Assembly: GCA_964023275.1 (NCBI GenBank)
Contig: OZ029921.1
Span: forward strand, 13,149,806-13,213,805
DNA length: 64,000 bases
Reading direction: 5' to 3'
Origin: Norana najaformis
Taxonomy: Eukaryota > Annelida > Clitellata > Crassiclitellata > Hormogastridae
Positions 12,216 through 22,266 of this stretch are shown piece after piece. Position numbers and translations under genes: made by a program. The notes below the pieces were generated by a model. It saw only the letters and a list, made by a program, of their open reading frames with translations, did no database searches and was not told the DNA's origin. How positions within the stretch are numbered: the first letter of the stretch is position 1; the number at the start of each line of letters is the position of its first letter.

Positions 12216-12385
12216 ACGGAGACGGCCAGGATTGCCCACGAGATCCTTCGGACCGAGACCAAGACGAGATCGAGACAATCGGAGACAATACCGCGTCCGT
12301 AACCTTTGAGACGAAAGCGAGACCTAGGAATTCCTAGAAGTGGACCGAGACGTTTGGCCTCCAAGACGAGACCTAGTCAGAGACG
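12213..12385. repeat. GAGAC-rich degenerate repeat block
   Basis: The pentamer GAGAC occurs nine times in about 170 bases at irregular spacing, with additional CGAGATC variants. A 14-bp perfect palindrome, CTAGGAATTCCTAG, lies at 12,324-12,337. The block starts exactly where the LINE fragment ends. It could be an unrecognised repeat end or a degraded minisatellite. Confidence 0.6.
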
Positions 12386-14319
12386 TCCGTGAAAGTCTAT
12401 TTTATTGACAGCACTCAGCAGCTTTGTTACTGTTTTAATGCATGCCTACAGTAACTGTTGAAGGTTACTTGCATTGTACCGTTTTACCCGATAAGTTTAT
12501 TGGGTACAATGATTGGTTACCCAGTGAAGATCTATCAGTTGTGCCACGTGAAAATCTCGTGGATCCGCGGTACTCAGCCCATGTGTAGTCGGGAAAACAC
12601 TTAGGGTAAAATTTCGTCCATGGAACGAAATAAATTTTGTTTGACCCTGAACTTAAACATGATCCGATGGGTTCATTTATGGAAACAAAGGGTTTGTCAC
12701 ATGTCTTGCCCCAGGCCTAATCATAAGCTGAGGTTGTGCAATGATTTTGTTAGCTAATGTGATTTGTTACTTATGTTGATTAGTTAAGTCGCGCTCAAAG
12801 TCAATGAAGCGTGACTTTCTGCTGTAAAATATGCAGACGTATGAACACGCGCATTCTGACTAGTTTAGTGTACATGGTTTAGTAGTCAGTAGTCTGTGTC
12901 TGGACAGAGGGAAAGTTACGGAGCAGCTTTTGGTTGGTCTTTGTATGCCTGAGATATTTCTGTATGCTTTTCGAGCTTACTTCCTACAACAAAACTATAA
13001 GCTTACTCAGAGAAGCTGGTTGACAGAGTTATGAGTGTTAGGAAGTGCAACCAGTGAAAAGAAATAAACCTACGAAGTTTAGCAATCAAAAGAAAGGCCT
13101 AAAAGGCCAAGCTATCAGCGCCCAACTTTAGGGAGAGGCCAACAGATTACCAAAGTGTACACAGACCGACAAAATGAGCAAGGTAATGTTCACAGGATTC
13201 ATCTCCCACCTACGACGGGTTTTTCTATTTCAGAATTGTAAGCGTCAAATCTGCGTCAGTGGTCTGGACTACGTGAACGATGATCTGCAAATGTAACTGC
13301 GTCTTATTCTTTATACCATTGAAAGTTTCTGAACATTTATGAACATTGAACTGGACTTTTAAATTATTGCATCTTTGGACATTTTAACTTAAAATTTAAA
13401 TAGCTGAAATGGTCGTCTGCATTCTGTGAACGTTGATCTGTAAAAGTAACTATATGTCTTATTCTCTTATCTGTAAATGTAACTGTATGTCTTATTCTCT
13501 GTATCATTGAAAGTTTGTGTACATTTATCGATGTTGTACTAGAACTTTAAATTAATGCATTTTTGGACGTTTTAGTTTAAAATTTAAATAGCTGAAATGG
13601 CTTAATTCACTTGTTGTCTTGAGCTGCGTATAAATAGTGCATAAATGGGCGTTCTGTGGCTGGCTAAGCATGACGAGCTATGGCAATGTCATAGCAGTCG
13701 TTAATCTGCACTAAGCTCATGTTTATACAGTACGTGTGAATGCCATGGATATGCTCTTTTCGTAAGTACGTGACCTGCCCCGTTCGTTAAAATGTGCCCA
13801 GAAACCTCTCTGACCGCATTTTGATTAGAAAACGTGCAGACATATAGAGGTGCGTACGGATCTAAAGTTCGTATTCTACACGAAGTAGCAATAAAATACC
13901 AGATTCTGCTGGATTTCGGACTCGCTATTCAGACGAGCAAAGCTGCTCAACAAGTAATAATTAGAAATTATCTACAACTTCTCTAAATTTTGCGTAATTA
14001 TTTAAGCAATAGGCCAAAATTGTCTTAATGCTAAACTTGAGTTCTTGCCAACGGTATGTCTATAGAACAAGTTTATTTACCAGAATTCACATATTTTACT
14101 GCGTCCAAAGTTTGTTAATCGGCTCTGTTCCTCAAACCTCTAGATCCATATGGTAGGCGAGCAGGCCATAGTAGGCCTACAGTGGAAGAACGAGTTGCCA
14201 ATGAAACCGGATAGATTTCTTCATACTTGAGGCTCCATTTGTGTTGAAGGCTCTTTTTCAGCTGTTGTTATGTGTTCTAGTGTTCTAGTTCTATTGTAAC
14301 TCACAGTTCAGTAGCATCA
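12386..14319. other. unassigned stretch
   Basis: No coding sequence recognised. The only internal structure I can support is a two-copy tandem duplication at 13,268-13,600, listed separately. Confidence 0.5.
13268..13600. repeat. diverged tandem duplication, ~165-bp unit
   Basis: The order GTGAACG.TGATCTG, TCTTATTCT, CATTGAAAGTTT, TTTAAATT, GCAT.TTTGGAC, TTTAAAATTTAAATAGCTG is present at 13,268-13,415 and again at 13,424-13,600. The second copy has an extra internal duplication of the TCTTATTCTC segment. Confidence 0.8.
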
Positions 14320-14955
14320 GTAGGCGAGATCTGGTCAAACTACAACATTATGGTTCAAAACTCTCTGATGAGAGCTGTTATAAAGACTCGTAAATATCGG
14401 CATATTACGCCAATACTGCATTCATTACATTGGTTGCCCATCGAGCAAAAAATCCAATTTAAAAACTGTCTTCTAGTTCACAAATTACTACATTTAATTC
14501 AGCCGACTTATCTACACTGTGTCCGGAAAAATTCCAAGGCTTTACGGTAAATATGAAAATAATTAGTAAACATTAATCGATTTTTAAAATTCCAAAAACA
14601 GTTTAATCCTGAAATATTATTTGCACTATAATTGTTGTTTTGGCGTAAAAATTTTATAACAATTTTGTCTTCCTCGCTGAACGCCATTTTTCTAGCAACT
14701 TTCTTTACAAAATATAAAATTCAAATACGTCACTGTGACGTAATTTTAAACGGGGGCCGTTGATAAATTACAAAGAATTTTGTTGGTAATTATATATTTC
14801 AGGATTAAACTGTTTTTGGAATTTTAAAAATCGATTAATGTTTACTAATTATTTTCATATTTACCGTAAAGCCTTGGAATTTTTCCGGACACAGTGTACA
14901 TTCCGTGCTCACACCTCATATCAATAAACATTGAAGTCGATCAGTGGACATTCTG
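14320..14955 (+). mobile_element. LINE C-terminal fragment interrupted by a MITE
   Basis: From about 14,335 the plus strand reads MVQNSLMRAVIKTRKYRHIT, PILHSLHWLPIEQKIQFK and LLVHKLLHLIQPTYLH, the typical end of a CR1/L2 reverse-transcriptase ORF. At 14,514 it is cut by a 382-bp MITE. If the MITE and one TA are removed, the reading continues as SVLTPHINKH, so the insertion happened while this LINE piece was already in place. Confidence 0.85.
14515..14896. mobile_element. MITE with perfect 103-bp terminal inverted repeats
   Basis: The left arm (14,515-14,617) and right arm (14,794-14,896) are exact reverse complements over 103 bases as far as I can check by eye, starting CACTGTGTCCGG. The element is flanked on both sides by TA (14,513-14,514 and 14,897-14,898), as expected for Tc1/mariner-type integration. 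The 176-bp centre has no ORF. Identical arms mean a recent or well-conserved copy. It is non-autonomous; no source transposase is in this window. Confidence 0.93.
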
Positions 14956-16199
14956 ACTTGTACCTCGTACCAGGACGATTTAGGTTCTTCAGCGTTCTCG
15001 GTAGATGGTCCAAGCAAAGGAACAAGAACAGAGCCTGAGGGACACTACAGGTGAGTGGTACCCGGTCTGACATTGCTTAATTGATCAAGACATATTTAGT
15101 ATGGACAGCGAAGAAACCGGGAGGCAAGAATAGTCAATGAAATGAAGTACTGAACAGCTCTCGGGGAAGTTGCCAAAGGGGTGATAATTGAACAGAAATA
15201 CCGAAGAACGCGAATACACCACATTGAGCTGTAAAAAGAAGACAGGGTGTATTCAGGAGAAACTTCAGCTAGTTGGCGACTCACCAGTACAAGAGAACCC
15301 AAAAGAATGCCAGCCATGCTAATTTGAGTCTCAAGATTTTGAATTAAAGATTGGAGAAAGGCTCTGTGGATGAATCCGCTTACCAGCAGTGTAAACAGTG
15401 TACGTCAATATTAGGGGAGTGTACATAAATCTAAGTATAATGAAGAGATGAAAACTCTATCTATTGGTGAACGAAACTGTGAAATCGGCAGACTTAGAAA
15501 ATCAGTGAGGAAATACGATTATTTATTATTAAACACGACAAATTGGTGCAAAAACTAAGAAACTTCAAAAACGCTTCTTGTCGGCTGCTTCCGTGATGTC
15601 ATCAATGGAGATTTTGCAAAAAGTTTAGTGTTTTGTCCTCTCTATCTTGTGATTCGTTTTCTTCGTGACTTTAATAGCCATAATGATTGTCGAAATTCTC
15701 GTTTGATACGACGATTTCTTATTTCTTCATTTATGATTGGCACACCCAGTAGACTTGACGCAAGTTCGTTGTTCTTGATGAATTCTAGGAAGCTTCTGCT
15801 GTAATTATTTGCGCTGCTGGTTCCATGATACATATTTTGCAAGCAGGTTTTTCACTGTCTATGAATTTGTCTACTTCGTTTTTAACGTTGTGATGAACTT
15901 TTGCTACCTCACCAACGTAGACTGATTGTTAATGGTCGTACAATAGTTCTTACAAATCAACCTGGCAGCTTCTGTTATGGTTCTGTTGACCTACGAGTTT
16001 TCTCTTTTAGGCCTATACGTTGTACAGATCTCTATCTTTTTGTCTTTTTTATTCTTGTAATGAAACCGAGAAGACGATGGTACGATATACGGCCATAAAT
16101 AGAGGACATTAAGTAATTATACGAACAATTACTTATATGAACAATTAATTATATGAACAATTAATTAACTGTAGTATTGTAGAATTAAATTAGTTATAG
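14956..16199. other. unassigned stretch
   Basis: A minus-strand ORF at 15,642-15,842 (66 codons, basic, including NNELASSLLGVPIINEEIRN) is the most protein-like item. I do not recognise it and find no splice sites that would support it. No other feature is supported. Confidence 0.45.
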
Positions 16200-16852
16200 A
16201 TAAAGGGCAGAAACATCTAAACATGACTAATGCAAAGATGAAAGGACGATAGACAGGGCAGACAGAGGAAAGGAGGCAGACAAAGGCACACAGATACGAA
16301 GGCGTGGCAAAGCACGGCTTCAAAGAGCAACTCTTGCAAGTGAAGGGAACTGGAAGGAGTGCGATCTGCAGGAAAAAGACAGCAGAGCACTGGAATGCAA
16401 GCCATGACGGTGCAGCGACAGAAGAGGGAAGCTGGAATGCAATTGAAGTCTGCCGCCAGCACATTACAGGAAGAGAGGAGATGGCATGCGAGTGAAGTCT
16501 GCCGCCAGGGCCAGGAGGAAAGGATAAAAAGGGAACGGACAAGTGAGTCGAGATTCCCTCTATAGAGGAATCCGCTTTCTACTGGACAGGATGCAACAAA
16601 CGACGAACAGAAGACAAGACACTAAAAATAGGTCGATAGCGGCAGAAAGAGTGAAAATTAGAGTATGTATAAGAACATCGTGACTCTGGTTGCTGCAAAT
16701 ACGTTGTAGGCCTACGTAGACTTGTAAAGAAATAAAAGCATCGCTTGAAGAATCTTCGTAAACGAACCAAGACGCAGAGAAAGAGAGAAAACCCCGAAGA
16801 TACTCCAGTAACACCACTACCACCAACTAATGTTTTAGACTGACCATCAAAA
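16200..16852 (-). repeat. unclassified interspersed repeat P, left (inverted) copy
   Basis: Read on the minus strand from 16,852, this matches the plus strand from 19,727: TTTAGAAAGACTTTTG then GGTCAGTCTAAAACA, and onwards through CGTCGTTTGTTGCA and GCGGATTCCTCTATAG to GGCGGCAGACTTCA. Both orientations keep a similar run of Ser/Phe/Cys-rich codons, which reflects base composition more than a real protein. Two internal GGCGGCAGACTTCA units occur, about 60 bases apart. It could be a solo LTR or the 5' UTR of a retroelement; termini are not resolved. Confidence 0.75.
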
Positions 16853-17805
16853 GTCTTTCTAAAGCATTACAATTCTTATAAAAATTTTATTTCTTATAAA
16901 TTGCAGTTTCGCATTTTTTATTCCAACAGGTGAGAGGTTTTGATCATCGCGGGGATCGAGTCGTTTTTGATTGCTTCTTATATCGCTTGAACGAGTCTCT
17001 AAGCAGGTCGATATTTGACGAGGAGTTTCCTGTTTTCTTTGCACCAAGCATTGTTTAATTTCCACCGATGCAGGTCAGTTATTTGCTAATAGACGATGTC
17101 TTCGTCGACTGCTGTGATTGTTACCATGTGGTCAGATCATGAATCTCTAGCCTACTCAGGATTTATGTTTTCCTCCGAAAGCCATGTTTCGTGGCAAATG
17201 ACATATTTCTTGGTCGATTCAGATTAAATGCATCGGTTACTCTTTCTCTTAAATGATTTCCTCAATCACTGCACCCCTTCTGTTGGTTACTTCACTTTTC
17301 CGCAACTTACCGTTTCAAGTCGTCGTCTATCTAGAAATACGCCGATCAAATCTTCTTTCGTCACCGTTGTTTTCGTGGGTGATATATAAACATTTCATGT
17401 TTTTCTGGTTCCTGGTCGGTTTGAATTTCTACTCTTTAGTGTTCAATTCCAGGTTATTCGTTCAGATATAGCAATGTGTGATGCCCACCCATCGACCCTT
17501 GTCGGCGAGGCCAACCCCTCCATGCAACCCCGGGCTGTCCTTCTTAGCTTGATGTAGCCATACATAAAAGCAATGTTGCCCAATTTAAAATATTCTCCTC
17601 CACGTCTATTATATCAGGTATTTCTTCAGATAAAAGTGAAAGTTTTCAATTTCCGAAGATTTGCCAAAAAGCCTCTTGTTCTATTACGTAATTTTGTTAT
17701 CCCTGGCAATGGTATCTATAAACTCTCCAAAATTTATAATTTTAATCGTTCTTTTCCCCAAAAACTTCGCTGCTATTTACTAGTTATGCGCATAATCTTT
17801 TAATC
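16853..17805. other. unassigned stretch between repeats
   Basis: The minus strand around 17,060 contains a WKLNNAW stretch that vaguely resembles the linker after LINE endonuclease domains, but I cannot support a call. Nothing else recognised. Confidence 0.4.
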
Positions 17806-18290
17806 GTAAACACGAATTTTTATAGCGCTTTTTCAGGATACACTCCTCAGAGGCGCTCCCGACCGAAGACGTCAGACCACAATCAAGCAGAATGGTTTTC
17901 CCACCCGTACGGAAGAGGCAGAGAAAGACCAAGAAGTCCATGTTGTAGATTAATAGGCAACTTATTCTAGAAAGATGAATCGACCTCTGCGAAGTCTCTA
18001 TGATGGGTTGTGGACGTTCGGACGACTGGGACGACTAGGTCATCTGGTGCTGTAGAAAGAAGAAATCTGCAGTCATATATGGATGAGACCCAGACAAGTA
18101 GCTTCGTAATATAAGATGGAGCACAACCTGGAAGAATTTTACACACAAACATTAAGATCAGTAAACTTCGTAGGACTTACGTTTTTGCATAGGTAACCAG
18201 CGCAGTTCCTCTCACAAAAGACCATCTATATTCAAATTTTGGTAGGCCTACACCTCCGATAAGCTGAGCCGCAGTATTAAAACAGATTGC
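17806..18290 (-). mobile_element. L2-like LINE, copy B, 3' end
   Basis: The minus strand reads KILPGCAPSYITKLLVW and a diverged C-terminus ending in the family 3' terminus (GGGAGCGCCTCTGAGGAGTG near 17,850, then a decayed tail with AAATTCGTG). CAPSYI corresponds to CAPSYLRS in copy A. Strongly diverged compared with copies A and D. Confidence 0.8.
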
Positions 18291-18334
18291 AGTTGGCTAA
18301 TACGGGAAACCACGGAGATAGGCCTGCACGAATC

Positions 18335-19650
18335 GTAATCATAAGCTCGAGATTTGTACAGCGACCAACGAAAGCCAAGCCGCGCGATCCAGCTTATTCA
18401 CAGGCGCTCAGTCAAAACAAAATCGATAGGCAGAAAGAGATCGGTTTCAGGTCATGATTCAGAAGGCAGGCAGGCGGGCGGGCGGGCGGGCGGGCAGGCA
18501 GGCAGGCGGTTACGGTGGGTGGTGTTTGGAATTGGATTACGGACGGGGGATGAGTATGGCTCAGGTAATGAGAGGTTCTTTGTGGAAGCTCTGGAAGATC
18601 TGTTCATTTAATTGTTCACAGGCCGATTATGAGAAATTATGTTTTAGAAGGCATAGAAAGTTGGCAGTCAACCAGGCTGATATCTTGGCGATTGTGATAT
18701 AAAGACGATTTAAGCCGCCTGCGAAGGATCCAGGGGAGGAAGATATGAAGAGTTTTGTGTCATCAGCATAGAGATAATTATCAACAGAAGATGAGAAAGT
18801 GTTCAAATGTGCTTGTTGAGTCCGAAGGTGTCAAGAATGAAGGGGGGGATCGAGAATAGAACCCTGAAGAACACGACAGGTGAGAGTTTGATGAACATAA
18901 GAGTATCCAGCAATAATAAAAGAGAAAGAGCTAAAAGAAAGGCACGATTTAGTTCAGTGTCAGAGATTCGAAATACAGAAGAGAGGCGTTTGACAAAGAT
19001 TTCATGTTTTATGGTATTGAGAATTTCTGTAGGAATTACAGCTTTAAAATGGGATTGTAGTTTGAGAAAATTTCCTCATCAGGAGATAATATTTTAAAAG
19101 CAGTTTGACGACTTAGTTTTTTAATAGCTTAGGGAAAGTACCGGTCGAGGCTCCTAGGTTGATGGTCCTGTTCATGGTAGGAACAAGCAGAGATTAACAG
19201 ATTTTGTGTACGGAGGTATGAATTGGGTCAAATTCGCATTGTTTGTTTAGAAAGGGCTGAATGGGAGATGCAGTTTCAGCTTCAGAAGCAGGCCAAAAAA
19301 GGTGAATAGATAAAGCAAGGGACTAACTTGCCTCAGCTTGGTCATCTGTAGTTAAAAGAGTCGATTTGTGTGGAGACTGAGCTTGGTAATAGTCTCTAGT
19401 GAAATGGCGAGACTCTGCCAGTGAAAAAGGACGCATAGGAGTTAAAGATGGAGTCTAGGTGAGGATGTGAGGAATCTCGGTGAAAGACGTAGTTTATTTA
19501 ATGTTTTCCAAATACTTCCAAGGTTTGATGAATATGAGTGAAAAAGAGAGGAAAAGTATCATCTCTTGACAGACAGAATATGGCCGTGATATCTATAAGT
19601 TTTAGTTTTCAGCTTATTAAGGTCAGTAAAGTCACCAGGACGTCTGTAGG
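18335..19650 (-). mobile_element. CR1/L2-like LINE, long degenerate RT and 3' end
   Basis: On the minus strand, going down in coordinate: NKQCEFDPIHTSVHKI and NRTINLGASTGTFPKLLK (about 19,260-19,130), LNTIKHEIFVKRLSSVF (about 19,020), VLQGSILDP (about 18,870), YLYADDTKLF (about 18,770), and the 3' UTR with GGCTTTCGTTGGTCGCTGTA near 18,370. These are successive RT motifs of CR1/L2 ORF2, in several frames with stops. The 3' UTR is the same type as at 7,525-7,700. Its right end lies about 75 bp before repeat P. Confidence 0.8.
18465..18508. repeat. G-rich tetranucleotide repeat (CAGG/CGGG)n
   Basis: Eleven tetramers: GCAG twice, then five CGGG-type units, then GCAG-type again. The plus strand has many GGG runs separated by single bases, so a G-quadruplex is possible. 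It lies inside the LINE at 18.3-19.6 kb. Confidence 0.9.
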
Positions 19651-20096
19651 TTGGTTTCAGGTGACGCAGAGATGAACCCAGAACTGTAGGAAAGAATTAA
19701 ACCAATAAGATTGGCTTGTTTCACTTTTAGAAAGACTTTTGGTGGTCAGTCTAAAACATTTATTGGTGGTAGCAGTGTTACTGGGGTCTCTTCGGGGGTT
19801 TCTCTGCGTCTGGTTCTTCGACGAAGATAGTTCAAACGATGGTTCGATTTCTTTACAACAAGTCTATGTACAACGTATTTACAGCAACCAGACTTATGAT
19901 GTTCATATACATACTCTAATTTCACTCTCCTGCTGCTATCGACTTATTTCTACAGCGTTTTGTCTTCTGTTCGTCGTTTGTTGCAGCCTGTCTAATACAG
20001 AGCGGATTCCTCTATAGCGCCTCGCTGAGAAGGAATTCCGACTCGCTTGTCCGTCCCTGGCGGCAGACTTCAATAGCATCCCCTATTCTCTCTCTA

Positions 20097-21572
20097 AAAG
20101 ATACGGCTAAAAGGAAAAATGCGGGCCCGGATAGGATACCAGCAGAGTTGTTCAAGTTTGCGGGAGACACGGCAACAGACAGGATGCATAGGATATGTGT
20201 CGAGGTGTGGGAATCGGGGGAATGGCCGGGGGATTGGACGGAATCAATATATATACCAATACCAAAAACTGGAGATTTGAAACAATGTAAGAACTACAGG
20301 ACAATAGCACTGGTGTCACACGCGAGCAAGATAATCCTCAAGATCATTCTGGAGAGGATAAGAAGTAGAACAGAATCGGAATTGGCGGATGTTCAAGCAG
20401 GATTTCGACGTGGAAAAGGGACAAGAGATCAGGTGACGAACCTTAGAATTATAATGGAAAAGATGAGAGAGCATCAACAACCGTTGTACATGTGTTTTGT
20501 CGACTTTAGGAAGGCTTTCGATTGTGTGTCACATGAGAAGCTGTGGCTGGCAATGATGGAGATGGGCTACCCAGTACACATTATAAACTTGATGGTAGAA
20601 ATGTATAGCAAACAGACGGCAAAGGTAAAAATTGGAGGCATATTGTCAAGCGGGTTTAGAATAAGAAGGGGAGTGAGACAGGGGTGTGTGATTTCACCAA
20701 CCTTGTTTAACATATTATCCGAAATGGTCATGAGGGAAGCTCTAGAGGGATACAAAGGAGGTATTCAAATTGGAGGAAGAAAGATAACAAATCTACGTTA
20801 TGCGGATGATATAGTGTTAATGGCAAGCACAGAAGCGGAATTGCAGGACTTGGTGTCTCGATTGGATAGAGAGGGCAGAAAGAAGGGGCTGGAGATCAAC
20901 ATAGGGAAAACAAAATCCATGGCAATGGCAGGTGCACAATGTAACATCAAGGTGCAAGACATCAGGATAGAACAAGTGGACACGTTCGTATACTTGGGAT
21001 CGCTCGTGACAGAAGATGCTGAGTGTAGTAGGGAGATAAGAGTAAGAATTGCAAGAGGACAGGGAGTAGGAGCAGATCTGGCGAAATTGTGGAAGTGCCA
21101 TAACATCAAAGTACCCACAAAGTTAAAATTAATGAAGACGCTTATTTGGCCAGTAATGATGTACGGATGTGAGAGCTGGACAATCAAAAAGAGGGATGAG
21201 GTTAGAATAATGGCATTCGAAATGAAGTGCATTCGGAAAATACTTAGAATATCATGGACAGAAAAAAGAACAAATGAGTGGGTTCTAGAGACGGCTGGTG
21301 TGGAAAGGAGTTTGCTTGAATTAATCAAAAGAAGAAAGATGTCGTACTTTGGACACATAATGAGGAAACAGGGTGATTGTTTGGAGAAGGAGATCATGCA
21401 AGGAACAGCTCTGGGAGCAAGAGCAAGAGGAAGACCAAGGAAGAGGTGGATGGACAACATCAGTGAATGGACCGGCATGGACACAGAGAAGTTGCTGAGA
21501 AGAACCGAGGATAGGAGTGGATGGAGAAGAATCGTCTACAATGCGACCAACTCTCGTACCGAGGATGGTTGA
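20097..21572 (+). CDS. reverse transcriptase (non-LTR), N-terminally truncated
   Basis: The frame is open from the first base of the element to the stop. There is no native start; it enters within the RT domain at about AGPDRIPAEL. Counting from the TTG codon at 20,148, DFRKAFD lies near residue 119 (first catalytic Asp), VRQGCVISPTLFN near 177 and YADD at 218-221, so all three catalytic aspartates are kept. The C-terminal part holds MSYFGHIMRKQG and GRPRKRWMDNI, a basic tail common in RTE/Proto2-like ORFs. The endonuclease domain is missing, so this copy cannot move by itself. Confidence 0.93.
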   Translation, partial: KDTAKRKNAGPDRIPAELFKFAGDTATDRMHRICVEVWESGEWPGDWTESIYIPIPKTGDLKQCKNYRTIALVSHASKIILKIILERIRSRTESELADVQAGFRRGKGTRDQVTNLRIIMEKMREHQQPLYMCFVDFRKAFDCVSHEKLWLAMMEMGYPVHIINLMVEMYSKQTAKVKIGGILSSGFRIRRGVRQGCVISPTLFNILSEMVMREALEGYKGGIQIGGRKITNLRYADDIVLMASTEAELQDLVSRLDREGRKKGLEINIGKTKSMAMAGAQCNIKVQDIRIEQVDTFVYLGSLVTEDAECSREIRVRIARGQGVGADLAKLWKCHNIKVPTKLKLMKTLIWPVMMYGCESWTIKKRDEVRIMAFEMKCIRKILRISWTEKRTNEWVLETAGVERSLLELIKRRKMSYFGHIMRKQGDCLEKEIMQGTALGARARGRPRKRWMDNISEWTGMDTEKLLRRTEDRSGWRRIVYNATNSRTEDG

Positions 21573-21594
21573 AAAGAAGAGAAAGAAGAAGAGA
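20097..21594 (+). mobile_element. young 5'-truncated RTE/Proto2-like retrotransposon with 12-bp TSD
   Basis: The sequence ATTCTCTCTCTA stands at 20,085-20,096 and again at 21,595-21,606, an exact 12-bp target-site duplication. Between them is the 3' part of an AP-endonuclease-type non-LTR element: an RT ORF, a TGA stop at 21,570, and only 22 bases of purine-rich 3' tail (AAAGAAGAGAAAGAAGAAGA plus GA). Such short 3' UTRs fit RTE-related clades. The 5' end is truncated within the RT, as usual for target-primed reverse transcription. The intact reading frame and exact duplication indicate a recent insertion into repeat P. Confidence 0.93.
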
Positions 21595-21764
21595 ATTCTC
21601 TCTCTACACCTCTCATCATCATCATAGCATACTTTTCCTGTATACTCTGCGGCGGCAGATTTCAATCGCATACGATCTTCCCTCTTCTTTTGTGTACATC
21701 GCTGCATTCTCGTAGCTTCCACTCTAACAATTGCTTTGAACGACCAAACGGAACAAACCTGCTG

Positions 21765-22012
21765 CGCTAGGTGACCTGGTTGTTTCACCGGCCGAACGTC
21801 CACAATGCAGCAGAGAAACTTCGTTGTGGTTGGTACAACTTTAAGAATAAGTTGCCTAGCTACTAGGACATGTGCTCCTTAGTCCGTCTACTTGTATTCC
21901 GTAAGCGATTGAAAACTATTTAGTTTGATCGTGGTTTTGTGTTGTTAGATCGGGAGCGCCTCTGAGGAGTCTCTCTTGAAGAGGCGTTATATAAACATCT
22001 GATTACAATTAC
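21765..22012 (+). mobile_element. L2-like LINE, copy C, 3' end
   Basis: Plus strand: a diverged C-terminus containing NKLPSY and VFRKRLKTI, followed by the family 3' terminus GGGAGCGCCTCTGAGGAGTC at about 21,953 and a CTGATTACAATTACA tail at 21,999-22,012. It has about 250 bp left. It lies immediately upstream of the coiled-coil ORF. Confidence 0.85.
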
Positions 22013-22266
22013 AAAAATAGTAAAAATGTAATATCACTTTGTATAAAAATAACAACCGTTTATGAAGTGACATTTGAAGCTTAGCTGTTCGACAGTTACA
22101 TGGCGAGTCAAAAGCAAGAACAGATAAGAAATTATGCGCCAGTAGGCCCCTATCGTAAGATGTTTCATCTTGTAGCCATATTAATTAAGCCTAGGCCTTA
22201 CACACTACAAAGCGGATTGACTTGTAACTGATATGATTCTGTAGAGAACTGTGCTGAGTGGAGGAG

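Larger units (their letters stand above)
19727..21720 (+). repeat. repeat P, right copy, split by an RT element
   Basis: The plus strand from 19,727 to 20,096 matches the reverse complement of 16,440-16,852. The match resumes after the inserted element at 21,595, where CCTGTA.ACT and GCGGCGGCAGATTTCAATCG mirror CCTGTAATGTGC and GGCGGCAGACTTCAATTG of the left copy. So the repeat was continuous before the insertion at 20,097. The pair at 16.2-16.85 and 19.7-21.7 kb forms an inverted repeat around about 2.9 kb. Confidence 0.8.

Noticed and set aside
16165..16826. Overlapping Cys/Phe/Ser-rich ORFs in both copies of repeat P (also 19,739-20,017)
   Set aside because: The two copies' translations are alike because the DNA is repeated; no start, domain or codon-level conservation supports a protein.
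18354..18702. Arg/Gly/Ala-rich ORFs
   Set aside because: They arise from the CAGG/CGGG tetranucleotide repeat.
20798..21484. Long minus-strand ORF (about 228 codons) opposite the reverse transcriptase
   Set aside because: It is the antisense shadow of the RT coding frame; composition (Ser/Leu/Ile-rich) and exact overlap explain it.
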